DNA from: a virus
Strand: one strand, 5' to 3'
Virus record (IMG/VR): IMGVR_UViG_3300009703_001293
Location: 1 to 31,151 of that record
Length of the DNA stretch: 31,151 nucleotides
Shown here: in pieces, positions 7,011 through 14,797 of the stretch
How the letters are laid out: every line of letters begins with the position of its first letter
Position numbering within the stretch: the stretch's first letter is position 1
Translations under genes and position numbers: made by a program
The notes under the pieces: generated by a model
Database searches by the model: none
The model's input: the letters and a program-made list of their open reading frames with translations, nothing else
What the model was told of the DNA's origin: nothing

Positions 7011-8445
7011 CGTTCAACTCTCCTAAATCCTCGTCTGATATAAGTCCCGTGTCCCCAACTGGCTGTAGCCTAAATTCATTCCTAGTTCTTAATTCAACAA
7101 GCTTAGCATATTCGCCTAGCATATTCATGTTGATATAATCTCCGTCGTCTAATCCAGCCCCATGCCTTGAGACGATTGGCACTAACTTTCTATTACCCGC
7201 TTGTGGGCCGTCCTCAGCGAGCTCCTCTGGCGACTTAAGTTTAAAGATGGAGAATGACGTACAAAGCCAGATAAGTCTGTCAGAGCCACTCACAGCGTCT
7301 GTGGACTCCTTTGTTATACCATCTCTGTTTAACTGTACAAAAGACAAACAGGGAAAGTCGTACTTGACGCATAAATTGTGCAGGGCAGTAATTTGAAATC
7401 CTAAAGCTTGGTACTCTTGGATGTTATTTGTTATTGAGTTTGAAGACATTAACTTTAAATAGTCGTAGACAACAACACAATCATTTGTTTTTCCATTTTC
7501 GTCCATCTTGACTTCTTGCATAATCCATCTTTTAATTATGTTGAGTATCTGCTCGAATGGTTTTCCAGCAACACTTACATAACTGTATGGTATTGACTCT
7601 ATGTGCTCAACGGCTTCGTATACCTTGTCGTGCTTTTCATCGTCGTCTACAAAAGAACCCGTCGCAACATCATTGATAGGAACATTGCTAAGGTTTGCTA
7701 TTATTCTATTTAAGTGATCTTCCTTTGACATCTCAGTATCTAACACTAACACTGGAACTCCTTCAGACGCAGCGTTTAAGGCCACATTGTCAGCAAAAAC
7801 ACTCTTACCAACCTTTGGTCTAGCGGAAACTAAGTCAACACACTTTCTTCTGAGACCTCCTCCTATTGCGTGGTCGTACCTTGGAAAGCCAGTCGGTACG
7901 CCAATGATGTCGCACTTGTTCTCCTTTAAGAATTCAAGGTACTCAGAGGCACCTTCGCCTATCATTTCTGGCTTTTCCCCTCCGTCATCCTCCATTAGGA
8001 AATCCATTACAGGGGCTTCAAGCAGGGATACTATTTCATCTATTGACTCGCTGCCGTTAACTGAGTCTATATCTTTGTGAATCTTAGCGGTTATCTTTTT
8101 AATCTTCTTAGCAAACTCTAGCTTTTTAAGAGTTACCGCAAATGTTATCACGTTGTCCTTGTCAACGGGAAAGTTGAATAGTGAGTTTATATACTGCAAC
8201 TCTTCGTCGTTGTTTACTGAGTCGGAAAACTTTAAGACTTCAGCGGCAGACAGGATGGAAGGTAAATCCACGTTCCTGTTATCTTCTATGACTCTCTTGA
8301 CGCACTCAAACAATATTTTATTGTTAGCATGACCAAACGACTGATTGTCAATGAGGTCTGCAATCTCAATGTAAGAGTCTACCCCATACTGAAACAAACC
8401 AGCGAGGACAGCTCTTTCTGCGCCAACATCTGTTAAATTATCCAT
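6976..8445 (-). CDS. Replicative DnaB-type helicase
   Basis: 489 residues from the ATG at 8445. A GTG at 8469 in the same frame is possible, but the ATG has AGG about 8 nt upstream and falls 4 nt after the upstream stop, so I prefer it. The N-terminal domain resembles DnaB-N (GAERAVLAGLF). The RecA-like motor domain has Walker A ARPKVGKS at about 208-215, a following DTEMS motif, and VVVYDYLKLM as the Walker B strand. It unwinds DNA at the phage fork as a hexamer. It overlaps the primase gene and follows a zinc-ribbon gene. The C-terminus is acidic and shares its last 35 nt with the primase start. Confidence 0.9.
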   Translation of the reverse strand: MDNLTDVGAERAVLAGLFQYGVDSYIEIADLIDNQSFGHANNKILFECVKRVIEDNRNVDLPSILSAAEVLKFSDSVNNDEELQYINSLFNFPVDKDNVITFAVTLKKLEFAKKIKKITAKIHKDIDSVNGSESIDEIVSLLEAPVMDFLMEDDGGEKPEMIGEGASEYLEFLKENKCDIIGVPTGFPRYDHAIGGGLRRKCVDLVSARPKVGKSVFADNVALNAASEGVPVLVLDTEMSKEDHLNRIIANLSNVPINDVATGSFVDDDEKHDKVYEAVEHIESIPYSYVSVAGKPFEQILNIIKRWIMQEVKMDENGKTNDCVVVYDYLKLMSSNSITNNIQEYQALGFQITALHNLCVKYDFPCLSFVQLNRDGITKESTDAVSGSDRLIWLCTSFSIFKLKSPEELAEDGPQAGNRKLVPIVSRHGAGLDDGDYINMNMLGEYAKLVELRTRNEFRLQPVGDTGLISDEDLGELNDGLEETEEYPI

Positions 8446-8449
8446 ATTA

Positions 8450-8806
8450 TTACCTAACGCAACTATCACATCTTACAAACTTGCCGCTAACCAAAGACGA
8501 GAGTATCTCAAACTGTTTGCCACAGACGTGACAGGTTAGCTGAATTTTTTTTGGAGCTGGTCTTTTTCTTTCGGCTCTCTCTACATCTGGAGTGGTTACA
8601 TCCTTGTGCTCTCCTGTGTCACTCCAAGTGTTTTCTCCGCCCACTACAGCCCTTCTGGATTTCCCACCAACTGAAGGCTGTTTTGAGACAGTAAAGTCCT
8701 GTCTCACATTTGTTTCTGGCTCATCGGGCTCGGAAGCTTCAGCCTCCTTCATTTTATTCTCCAGCATTTTCTGGAGCTCTTCTATGCTCAAATCTTCTGG
8801 GTTCAT
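8450..8806 (-). CDS. Zinc-ribbon phage protein of unknown function
   Basis: 118 residues. The N-terminus is an acidic helix (MNPEDLSIEELQKMLENKMKE), the middle is disordered and charged, and the C-terminus is a zinc ribbon with two cysteine pairs, CHVC and CDSC, about 20 residues apart. It lies directly before the DnaB-type helicase gene and its start overlaps the previous stop in an ATGA. The position suggests a replication accessory role, perhaps DNA or protein binding at the fork. I know no specific homologue. AGAGAGG precedes the ATG. Confidence 0.75.
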   Translation of the reverse strand: MNPEDLSIEELQKMLENKMKEAEASEPDEPETNVRQDFTVSKQPSVGGKSRRAVVGGENTWSDTGEHKDVTTPDVERAERKRPAPKKIQLTCHVCGKQFEILSSLVSGKFVRCDSCVR

Positions 8807-9273
8807 AGTCTTTTACCTCTCTCTAAAAGAATGTCAGCCTGCCTCTTTATCTCCCATACTTTACCTTCTAATGACTGCAGTCTGGCAGAGGCTATCATTT
8901 GCATCTGATGCACTTTGGTAGCATAGCTGTTATCTCTAACTACAATTTGAATCTTGGTTTCATGTTTTGTATACTGGTCAAACTGATGAGTAATTAGCAT
9001 ACGTTGAATCTCGTTGTCGCACCAGTCAACTATAACTTTATTCTTATTTATCTCATCCTGAATGTAGGTTGCATAACCATAAAGCATATACGAAGCATCG
9101 AAAAGCTCTTGAGTGGTTAGCTTGGATAGGGATTCCCTATCTAGGCTAGCGAAGTAAACGTAGTCTTCGTAGAATTGAGAAAACTTTATATTAGATAGCT
9201 GTATGTAATCTTCTATGTTATCTAAATGCGCCTTAAGTCTCTCGTCAGCCTTTAATTGAATTTCTCCACTCAT
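8803..9273 (-). CDS. Conserved hypothetical helical phage protein
   Basis: There are three consecutive ATG codons at 9279, 9276 and 9273. GGAGG abuts the first, so the third has the best spacing (6 nt) and is taken as the start, giving 156 residues. The protein is predicted mostly helical, rich in aromatic residues and glutamine, with no signal, membrane segment or recognised motif. It overlaps the endonuclease gene by 29 nt and the zinc-ribbon gene by 4 nt, so it belongs to the replication/recombination operon. A role as a recombination or helicase-loading mediator would fit the place but is not supported by motifs. Confidence 0.7.
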   Translation of the reverse strand: MSGEIQLKADERLKAHLDNIEDYIQLSNIKFSQFYEDYVYFASLDRESLSKLTTQELFDASYMLYGYATYIQDEINKNKVIVDWCDNEIQRMLITHQFDQYTKHETKIQIVVRDNSYATKVHQMQMIASARLQSLEGKVWEIKRQADILLERGKRL

Positions 9274-9664
9274 CATCATCCTCCGAATATTTCAATGCTA
9301 TTAAATCAATACTATTAAGTTTGCACCATTCGATCTTATCCTCATCACGCGCTTTGGCTAGAAGAAAATCTCTCTTGGTGTTATGGAAGAAGGGGACGTG
9401 TTCATAATGTTGTCTCCCATGCACCTCAAATGCTTTCCGTATATTTGGAATAAAAAAATCTAAATACAATACGGATTTCTTATGCGCGGAGGTGCTGCCG
9501 GGAAGTTTTACTTCTTCCAATACTCTGTAACTGTGGTAAACTTCGTTTATCAAACGTCTAGCTCTAATGTGGTGCTTAGATCTTTTTCTTGAGTCACTAG
9601 CTCTCACATCGTACTTTGCAAGGTTTAGATTATACTCAATACCGTTTAAGCCTACTACTTTCAA
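9245..9664 (-). CDS. Small PD-(D/E)XK endonuclease-like protein (Vsr/DUF559-like fold)
   Basis: 139 residues from a TTG at 9664. An upstream in-frame TTG at 9700 lies deep inside the recA-like gene and lacks a ribosome site, whereas the 9664 TTG has AAGGAG 5 nt upstream and shares TTGA with the upstream stop. The core YLDFFIPNIRKAFEVHGRQHYE holds Asp69, Glu80 and the GxQHY tail, the pattern of Vsr/DUF559-type nucleases. His82 stands where many members have Asp or Lys, so the catalytic site is a variant. It is coupled directly to the UvsX/RecA gene, which suggests DNA repair, recombination or branched-DNA cleavage. Moderately sure of the fold, unsure of the substrate. Confidence 0.7.
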   Translation of the reverse strand: MKVVGLNGIEYNLNLAKYDVRASDSRKRSKHHIRARRLINEVYHSYRVLEEVKLPGSTSAHKKSVLYLDFFIPNIRKAFEVHGRQHYEHVPFFHNTKRDFLLAKARDEDKIEWCKLNSIDLIALKYSEDDDEWRNSIKG

Positions 9665-10764
9665 AATAACTCCTTGATCTTTGAATATATAAATTCGCAA
9701 ACCTTTGGGTTCTCGTTTAAAAACTCAGTGAGGTTGTTCACCCCCTGAAATTTAAAGAACCTCTCTCTGTCTTCTTCTTTTTCACCAACCTCGTTTTCCT
9801 TGAGTAATTTTGCAACTACTGGATCTTCAGGCTCGTCTACTGCGCATTGGATAGTATACCAAGCGCCAGCTGTTTTGATTATTCTAAACTCACAAGCTAT
9901 TTGCACAACTTCTTGCACTTCATCTAGTCCAATACCATACCTAATCCAGCTTTCTGCTGTAGAGTTGGGGATGCCTCCAGCGTTTGAGGTTTTGATGTTC
10001 CAGTTGGCTATCTGTCCAACATGCGGCCCAGTTTGCGCAGGGACTTGCCATTTACCACGATGGGTGATAATCATGTTTGTTCCAGCTTGATACTGTAACA
10101 TGTTACCACAGTCAGCCATTTTTAAAGGTGAGTATCTACTACCGCTGGTGTTTGCTATGTTATGAGTTATACAGATAATAATTGTCTTGTTTTTTGTTAC
10201 TGATCCGCCAATCCTTTTGAAAAACATTGACAGCAATCTTGGCAAAGCGTTTCTTACGCCAGTTCTAACCTCACCCTGAAGTTCATCTCTGGGAACCATG
10301 TTTGACATGGAATCAACTATGATTAGGCACTCAGGCTCGTTGTTGATGTAAAACTCTATGATGTTCAGAAAGTCTTCTGCTGACAATATCCTATCGTCGG
10401 TAGATTCTACAATAAGTATTTTTTCTGGGTCTAAGCCTTTAATTCCCTCAAAGTTTTGCTTGGCAAGCCTACCTTCGGTATTTGCATATATGACTTTTTT
10501 GCCTAGCGTTTGGCACTTAGCTGCAAAGTGCAGCGCTGTAGTTGTCTTACCACTCTTGGGATCTCCAGTCATGACTACACAACTGCCCTCCCTTAAGCCG
10601 CCACCTAGCGCGATGTCTAGAGCCGGAGAAATTCCTATCACTTGCAAGTTATTGAGACTACTAAGAACCTCGCTGCCAGTTCTTACAACGTCCCCATAGT
10701 TAGAGACCACACTGCTGCTAACAACATCGTTTTCAAATTTATTTGTCTTCTTTTTTCTTGGCAT
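9661..10764 (-). CDS. RecA/UvsX-like recombinase
   Basis: 367 residues. The Walker A motif GDPKSGKTT lies at 67-75, LIIVDSMSN at about 147-155 is the Walker B region, and CITHNIANTSGSRYSP resembles the L2 DNA-binding segment of RecA. A GGGLREGS segment before the P-loop is typical of RecA/UvsX. It should form filaments on single-stranded DNA and drive strand exchange and recombination-dependent replication with the nearby nucleases and SSB. It is longer at the C-terminus than a minimal RecA core, with a charged region. The start overlaps the upstream hypothetical gene by 26 nt. Confidence 0.88.
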   Translation of the reverse strand: MPRKKKTNKFENDVVSSSVVSNYGDVVRTGSEVLSSLNNLQVIGISPALDIALGGGLREGSCVVMTGDPKSGKTTTALHFAAKCQTLGKKVIYANTEGRLAKQNFEGIKGLDPEKILIVESTDDRILSAEDFLNIIEFYINNEPECLIIVDSMSNMVPRDELQGEVRTGVRNALPRLLSMFFKRIGGSVTKNKTIIICITHNIANTSGSRYSPLKMADCGNMLQYQAGTNMIITHRGKWQVPAQTGPHVGQIANWNIKTSNAGGIPNSTAESWIRYGIGLDEVQEVVQIACEFRIIKTAGAWYTIQCAVDEPEDPVVAKLLKENEVGEKEEDRERFFKFQGVNNLTEFLNENPKVCEFIYSKIKELF

Positions 10765-11194
10765 CTAAATCCCTCAACATTTGTAAATTTTTCTTCTTAC
10801 CGAAGGAAGACCGAGACCTAGTTTTGGCATCTTCCTTTACTTCAATAATAGTCATTTCAGCATCTTCTTGCTCAATAATTTTTTGATATTTAGCAAAGAC
10901 TTGCTCTATTTTTGGATACCGAAGCGAATAAACCCTTTTTAACTCGGGTGAATTGATTGCACGCACCATAGCTCTAGTGTCATATTTTTTAGCATATCTG
11001 TTTGCTAGTATGACTTGGTGCTGATAGGTCTTCTTCCATTTGTCTGTGTTCCAGAACTTATATGCCTGAGTGCCTTTATTATCTTTCTCAGCCATTCTGG
11101 TACACATTACTTCTGCCATGTATTGAGCACATGTGCAGTACTCCCCCGTAGAGGGGGATTTGTATTTACTTTTTTCATTTCTTTCTTTTGCCAT
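10739..11194 (-). CDS. Conserved hypothetical phage protein, basic
   Basis: 151 residues, rich in lysine and arginine. The N-terminal part has STGEYCTCAQYMAEVMC with three cysteines, then helices with FWNTDKWKKTYQHQV and ANRYAKKYD; the tail is charged. I have the impression of similar proteins in marine phages but know no function. It overlaps both neighbours (20 nt upstream, 26 nt downstream), and no good ribosome site is seen within 12 nt of the ATG, so it probably depends on translational coupling. Nucleic-acid binding is plausible from charge alone. Confidence 0.65.
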   Translation of the reverse strand: MAKERNEKSKYKSPSTGEYCTCAQYMAEVMCTRMAEKDNKGTQAYKFWNTDKWKKTYQHQVILANRYAKKYDTRAMVRAINSPELKRVYSLRYPKIEQVFAKYQKIIEQEDAEMTIIEVKEDAKTRSRSSFGKKKNLQMLRDLDAKKKEDK

Positions 11195-11606
11195 GATTAT
11201 AAATTATAGCCTCTTCAAAACAATCTTCAATATTTTCTTCTGTTTTTCTTTCCTCGATGATCTCCGGTGTAAGCCACATAGACTTATATACAGTATCTCC
11301 GACAACTCTGCCGGTAGTATAGTAGTATTTTGTGTCTCCTCCCATTTGGCCCATCAGTGATCTAACTAGGTACACGCCATCAGCATTAGCTATATCGGCG
11401 TTTTCAACGTGTGACTTGAACTGAATAGACAATCCTTCTATGGATAGCTCAGAGTCTTCTATAGTATCTTTAAGCGTAAGCCATTTCTTGTGGTCTTTGA
11501 ACCATAGCTTGCGACCATCCGATAAAGAAACTGTTATCCATATGCTTCTTCTGTCTTTGTTATATTCCTTAAGCCAGTCCTCACGGCTTGTTACAAACCC
11601 TTCCAT
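11175..11606 (-). CDS. Conserved hypothetical phage protein
   Basis: 143 residues, mixed alpha/beta composition, with two segments of likely beta strands (SIWITVSLSDGRKLWF and KYYYTTGRVVGDTVYKSMWLT). No signal, membrane segment or recognised motif. AAGGA lies 7 nt before the ATG. It sits in a run of small genes between the HTH protein and the RecA-like gene, all co-directional with 0 to 20 nt between or overlapping, so it is part of the same operon. No function can be given. Confidence 0.65.
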   Translation of the reverse strand: MEGFVTSREDWLKEYNKDRRSIWITVSLSDGRKLWFKDHKKWLTLKDTIEDSELSIEGLSIQFKSHVENADIANADGVYLVRSLMGQMGGDTKYYYTTGRVVGDTVYKSMWLTPEIIEERKTEENIEDCFEEAIIYNHGKRKK

Positions 11607-11609
11607 ATT

Positions 11610-11915
11610 TTATTCCTTATGAATTGTAGTGACGCAGCTAGGTCTAGTCCTTTTCTTGGTCGATCTCTTTTCGTCTGCCGTTTGAGATGCTCCTGCCGTC
11701 ATAGTTACGATGCCATCTCTTCTTGCCATCTGAGATCCTGCAGTACCAAGAGTCTGCTTTTCCTTTGGAAACTCTGCCATAAATTTGTCAACAGCTTTTT
11801 TTACCGTCGCGATTGGACGGTCAAGCTCTTTCGCAATTTGCTTAGCCTCCAAATCTTGGCAATGCTCTTTCACATAAAACAACTCTGCTTTTCCTAATGG
11901 GCCCTTTTTAGTCAT
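11610..11915 (-). CDS. Small helix-turn-helix protein, possible transcription factor
   Basis: 101 residues. Residues about 9-45 (AELFYVKEH, then AKQIAKELDRPIATVKKAV) read as a helix-turn-helix of the type in sigma region 4 or Sir-like regulators. The C-terminal half has DGIVTMTAGASQTADEKR followed by a basic tail ending RPSCVTTIHK. A strong GAGGAG site is 8 nt before the ATG, and the gene overlaps its upstream neighbour by 8 nt. It could be a small phage transcription regulator or coactivator working with the sigma factor at 18792, but no specific family is recognised. Confidence 0.65.
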   Translation of the reverse strand: MTKKGPLGKAELFYVKEHCQDLEAKQIAKELDRPIATVKKAVDKFMAEFPKEKQTLGTAGSQMARRDGIVTMTAGASQTADEKRSTKKRTRPSCVTTIHKE

Positions 11916-12240
11916 TGATAAAACTCCTCTGTGCTCTAGTCATATATAAACCATTTCTCGTTTTGAGAAATAACATATAGTAATCAAAGGTTTCCTTTGA
12001 CACCTTTTTCATACTTGTTTCCAAATGTTTTTCCCTGTGGGAGAACTGACCTTGCGGATCGAATGGGACATTTTGATATGTCTTAATATGGTAGTATGAC
12101 CTACCGTTTTGCGTCAGTTCTTCTGCGTAGACAGATTCCTTGTCATTTATTACCGGACTTCCATTTCTGTCGTACTTTGTCTTATGCGGCACTATTTTTT
12201 CGTCCAAGCTTTTTGTCACGTTAGGATCTAAATACTTCAT
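11908..12240 (-). CDS. Conserved hypothetical phage protein
   Basis: 110 residues, polar, with KIVPHKTKYDRNGSPVINDKES and YYHIKTYQNVPFDPQGQF segments and a C-terminal helix ending YMTRAQRSFIND. No membrane or signal segment and no known motif. GAGGGG lies 6 nt before the ATG and the start shares an ATGA overlap with the zinc-ribbon gene upstream. Function unknown; it sits in the same operon as PhoH and the recombinase. Confidence 0.65.
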   Translation of the reverse strand: MKYLDPNVTKSLDEKIVPHKTKYDRNGSPVINDKESVYAEELTQNGRSYYHIKTYQNVPFDPQGQFSHREKHLETSMKKVSKETFDYYMLFLKTRNGLYMTRAQRSFIND

Positions 12241-12596
12241 TTTTTGCCCCTCATAATATAATTTGTTTTTTGTTCTGGTGACATTTTGTTTATTTGTTCT
12301 CTAGTGGCTGTGGCGTTCTTGCTATATATTGTCTCGGTCTTTTTGCGTCGGCTGTTGTTAGCCTTCTCTTCTACCTCAGACCTTTGGTAGTGACCTAGAT
12401 TTTTTTTGTTCTTATCTGCTAGCGAACCAATCGTTGTGACGTTCTCTACAAAAGCTGCCCTACCTCCAAATATAACCCTTGAAAGAGAGTGTTCCCCACA
12501 TTTATCACAAAGTGTTAAAGGCTCATCTTTTATAGATTGTAACACATCTTTAAGCTCGTGTCCACAACTTTTACAAATATAATCGTAATTAATCAT
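12237..12596 (-). CDS. FmdB-like zinc-ribbon protein
   Basis: 119 residues. The first 45 form a compact zinc ribbon, YDYICKSCGHELKD then LCDKCGEHSLSRVIFGG, matching the FmdB/CxxC putative regulatory-protein fold often found as a single copy in phages and bacteria. The rest is charged and probably flexible (NKKNLGHYQRSEVEEKANNS). GAGGAAG lies 6 nt before the ATG. It overlaps PhoH upstream by 8 nt and its own downstream neighbour by 4 nt. Role unknown; the ribbon could bind RNA, DNA or protein. Confidence 0.75.
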   Translation of the reverse strand: MINYDYICKSCGHELKDVLQSIKDEPLTLCDKCGEHSLSRVIFGGRAAFVENVTTIGSLADKNKKNLGHYQRSEVEEKANNSRRKKTETIYSKNATATREQINKMSPEQKTNYIMRGKK

Positions 12597-13266
12597 AGTA
12601 ATCTTCCTCTAGAGCCTCTAGCACTCTTCCAATTATTCCATTTCTCTGTATGTCTTCATAATAAAGCCTGCTAATACCGACTCCTTCTACACCTTCTAGT
12701 TTGTCAATGCACTCTAGTAGTCCGCTAAACTTTCTTATGTCCGTTTGTCTGATGTCTCCGTTTATTAAAACCTTTGAGTTCTCACCCATTCTCGTGATAA
12801 ACATTTTGATCTGCTCTAAAGTACAGTTTTGGGCTTCGTCTAGTATCATGTACGCCTCATGGAATGTTGCGCCCCTCATTACTTCAAGTGGCTCATATCT
12901 AATCCTACCTTCATTAAATAGTTTGCCGTAGTAATCTCTGCCCAGAAAGTGTTTTAGATTCTCTTCCATTGGCAGCAGATAAGGTTTTATTTTTTCGTCT
13001 AGCTCGCCGGGAAGTGAGCCTATGTCTTTTCCCGCACACACTAGTGGTCGGGTGACTATAATTTCTTCTACTTCTTCCTTGTAAATATGATTTGCGGCTA
13101 TGCCCGCAGCTATGTAGGACTTACCACTACCTGAAGGGCCCGTGCAAAAGACCACATCGTTATCAACAATGTCTCTTATGTACTCCTTCTGGTTCGGTGT
13201 TTTAGCTGTTATAGGTATAATCCTACGCCTATCATTCTTCTGTTGTTTACGGGATTTTTTTCTCAT
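12589..13266 (-). CDS. PhoH-like ATPase
   Basis: 225 residues. Walker A is GPSGSGKS at 43-50, and Walker B is YMILDEAQN at about 139-147, followed by TRMGENSKVLINGD, all characteristic of PhoH. The protein is the single-domain form common in marine phages, without an N-terminal PIN or KH domain. PhoH is a predicted RNA-associated ATPase/helicase; its role in phages is not settled, and phosphate control cannot be inferred here. AAGGA lies 6 nt before the ATG. It follows the dUTPase gene by 16 nt. Confidence 0.9.
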   Translation of the reverse strand: MRKKSRKQQKNDRRRIIPITAKTPNQKEYIRDIVDNDVVFCTGPSGSGKSYIAAGIAANHIYKEEVEEIIVTRPLVCAGKDIGSLPGELDEKIKPYLLPMEENLKHFLGRDYYGKLFNEGRIRYEPLEVMRGATFHEAYMILDEAQNCTLEQIKMFITRMGENSKVLINGDIRQTDIRKFSGLLECIDKLEGVEGVGISRLYYEDIQRNGIIGRVLEALEEDYYD

Positions 13267-13282
13267 TTATAATCCTTTTTGA

Positions 13283-13708
13283 TTATCTGCCAGTGCTACC
13301 AAAACCTCCTACGCTTCTATCCGTCTCTCCTAACTCTTGCACCTCGTTTAGCTCGTAGTGAGGTGCCTCCTGTATAATTAACTGTGCAATACGATCACCT
13401 TTCTTGATGTCATACGTTACCGCAGAAGTGTTATGCAAACACACCTTGACTTCTCCAGTGTAGCCGCAGTCAATAACGCCTGCGTGCCTGTGTATGCCTT
13501 TCACCCCTAGCGAAGATCTATCCCAGATTAAGCCTACGTAGCCTTTTGGAATTTCTATAGCTATGCCAGTGTTAATTAAAGCATTGTAGCCCTTTGGAAT
13601 AGCTACGTCGTTTACGCTGTAAAGATCATACCCAGCGTCTGTAGTGTTAGACTTTGTTGGCGTATAGACGCCACCATATAATTTTTTAAAATTTATCTTG
13701 CGATCCAT
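13283..13708 (-). CDS. dut: dUTPase (deoxyuridine 5'-triphosphate nucleotidohydrolase)
   Basis: 141 residues, the normal length for the trimeric all-beta dUTPase. The motifs are visible in order: DAGYDLYS (I), DRSSLG (II), GVIDCGYTGEV (III, with the catalytic Asp), GDRIAQLII (IV) and RSVGGFGSTGR (V, the C-terminal arm). It converts dUTP to dUMP and pyrophosphate, keeping uracil out of phage DNA and feeding thymidylate synthesis. AAGGA lies 6 nt before the ATG. It is placed 9 nt after nrdB in a nucleotide-metabolism block. Confidence 0.95.
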   Translation of the reverse strand: MDRKINFKKLYGGVYTPTKSNTTDAGYDLYSVNDVAIPKGYNALINTGIAIEIPKGYVGLIWDRSSLGVKGIHRHAGVIDCGYTGEVKVCLHNTSAVTYDIKKGDRIAQLIIQEAPHYELNEVQELGETDRSVGGFGSTGR

Positions 13709-13717
13709 ATTAGTTCC

Positions 13718-14797
13718 TTAAAGTTTCAATCCTCCGAAGTCCATATCCTCAAGATCGTTGGTACTTGCTCCAATCTTATAGGATGTGATTTCATGTTCCT
13801 GTGGTGCTACCTGAACGCCTTCGCTATTTATCCAAGGTTCTGTCCAGCCAGCGATTGGGTTTTTAAGACCAGAGTCGTATGGCAATTTGATTGCTTTCCT
13901 GCGAGTCATACAAAGCCAGTCTATATATTTGTGTAAAACTCTTTCGTTTAATCCTATAATAGACCCGTCCTTAAAGAGATAAGATGCCCATTTCTTTTCT
14001 TCAGATGCGGCACTTTCAAACATCTTAATAGCATCTTCTTCACATTCTTTAGCCGTCTGTACGAATCCTTCTGACTTTTCATCTCTTAAGATTTTAAGGA
14101 TCTGCTGCGTGTTGTGCAGATGTATAGCCTCGTCTCTCTTGATTAGCTTTACAATATCTGCGTTGCCAACCATCTTTTTGTTTTCGGCAAACGCAAACGC
14201 GCAAATAAAGGAGACGTAAAAGCGAACAGCTTCTAATATATTAATACTGATTAGCGTTAGATAGATCTGTTTTTTAACGTCGTCAATCTTCTTACTGTTA
14301 CTAAGTTTTTTTAGTTTGTCGTATTCTTTTACCGCCACATTAGCCCTAGCGACTATCTCTTTATCTGTGAGGCAGGAGTCTAGAACTTCGCTAGGATTTG
14401 GGTAAACATTCTTAATGATGTAAGTGTAGCTGTAGCTATGTATCTGCTCAAAAAATTGCCACACATTTAAACAGGCTTCTAACTCTGGATTAGATACATA
14501 TTCCTGAATAGTCGGAACACCCCTGCATATAACAGAGTCCATCATAGTTTGGTACTTTAGATTAGAAGTAAATATGAACTTCTCGTTTTCAGACATAACA
14601 GAGTTGTCTTTGAAGTCGTTTCTGTCTTTCTTAAGCTCAATCTCCTCTGGCCTCCAGAAAAACTCAAGCTGCTTCTTATACAGGTCAAAGAATACTGGGT
14701 ATTTAAATTTGTCATACCTCTGCAGGGACAAATCCTCACCTAAAAATAGAGGTTGCTTCAGAGTGTCAACATTCATTTTATTCAAAACGCTTTTCAT
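13718..14797 (-). CDS. nrdB: Ribonucleotide reductase class Ia, beta subunit
   Basis: 359 residues. The di-iron ligands can be placed by comparison with E. coli NrdB: Asp87 (MMDSV), Glu117 and His120 (FFEQIHSYSY), Glu189, Glu223 and His226 (RDEAIH). The radical tyrosine is Tyr124, four residues after His120. It is therefore a complete radical-generating subunit. The start forms a TAATG overlap with nrdA. The C-terminal tail (LEDMDFGGLKL) should dock on the alpha subunit. No glutaredoxin or thioredoxin gene is seen in the window, so the reductant probably comes from the host or from elsewhere in the genome. Confidence 0.95.
   Translation of the reverse strand: MKSVLNKMNVDTLKQPLFLGEDLSLQRYDKFKYPVFFDLYKKQLEFFWRPEEIELKKDRNDFKDNSVMSENEKFIFTSNLKYQTMMDSVICRGVPTIQEYVSNPELEACLNVWQFFEQIHSYSYTYIIKNVYPNPSEVLDSCLTDKEIVARANVAVKEYDKLKKLSNSKKIDDVKKQIYLTLISINILEAVRFYVSFICAFAFAENKKMVGNADIVKLIKRDEAIHLHNTQQILKILRDEKSEGFVQTAKECEEDAIKMFESAASEEKKWASYLFKDGSIIGLNERVLHKYIDWLCMTRRKAIKLPYDSGLKNPIAGWTEPWINSEGVQVAPQEHEITSYKIGASTNDLEDMDFGGLKL

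Noticed and set aside
9665-9700. Earlier TTG start of the Vsr-like endonuclease
   Set aside because: It is inside the recombinase gene without a ribosome site; the TTG at 9664 has AAGGAG and a stop/start overlap.
11610-11915. T4 gp33-type late transcription coactivator
   Set aside because: Size and HTH are compatible, but I cannot point to a clamp-binding C-terminus or other specific gp33 features, so it is left as a generic HTH protein.
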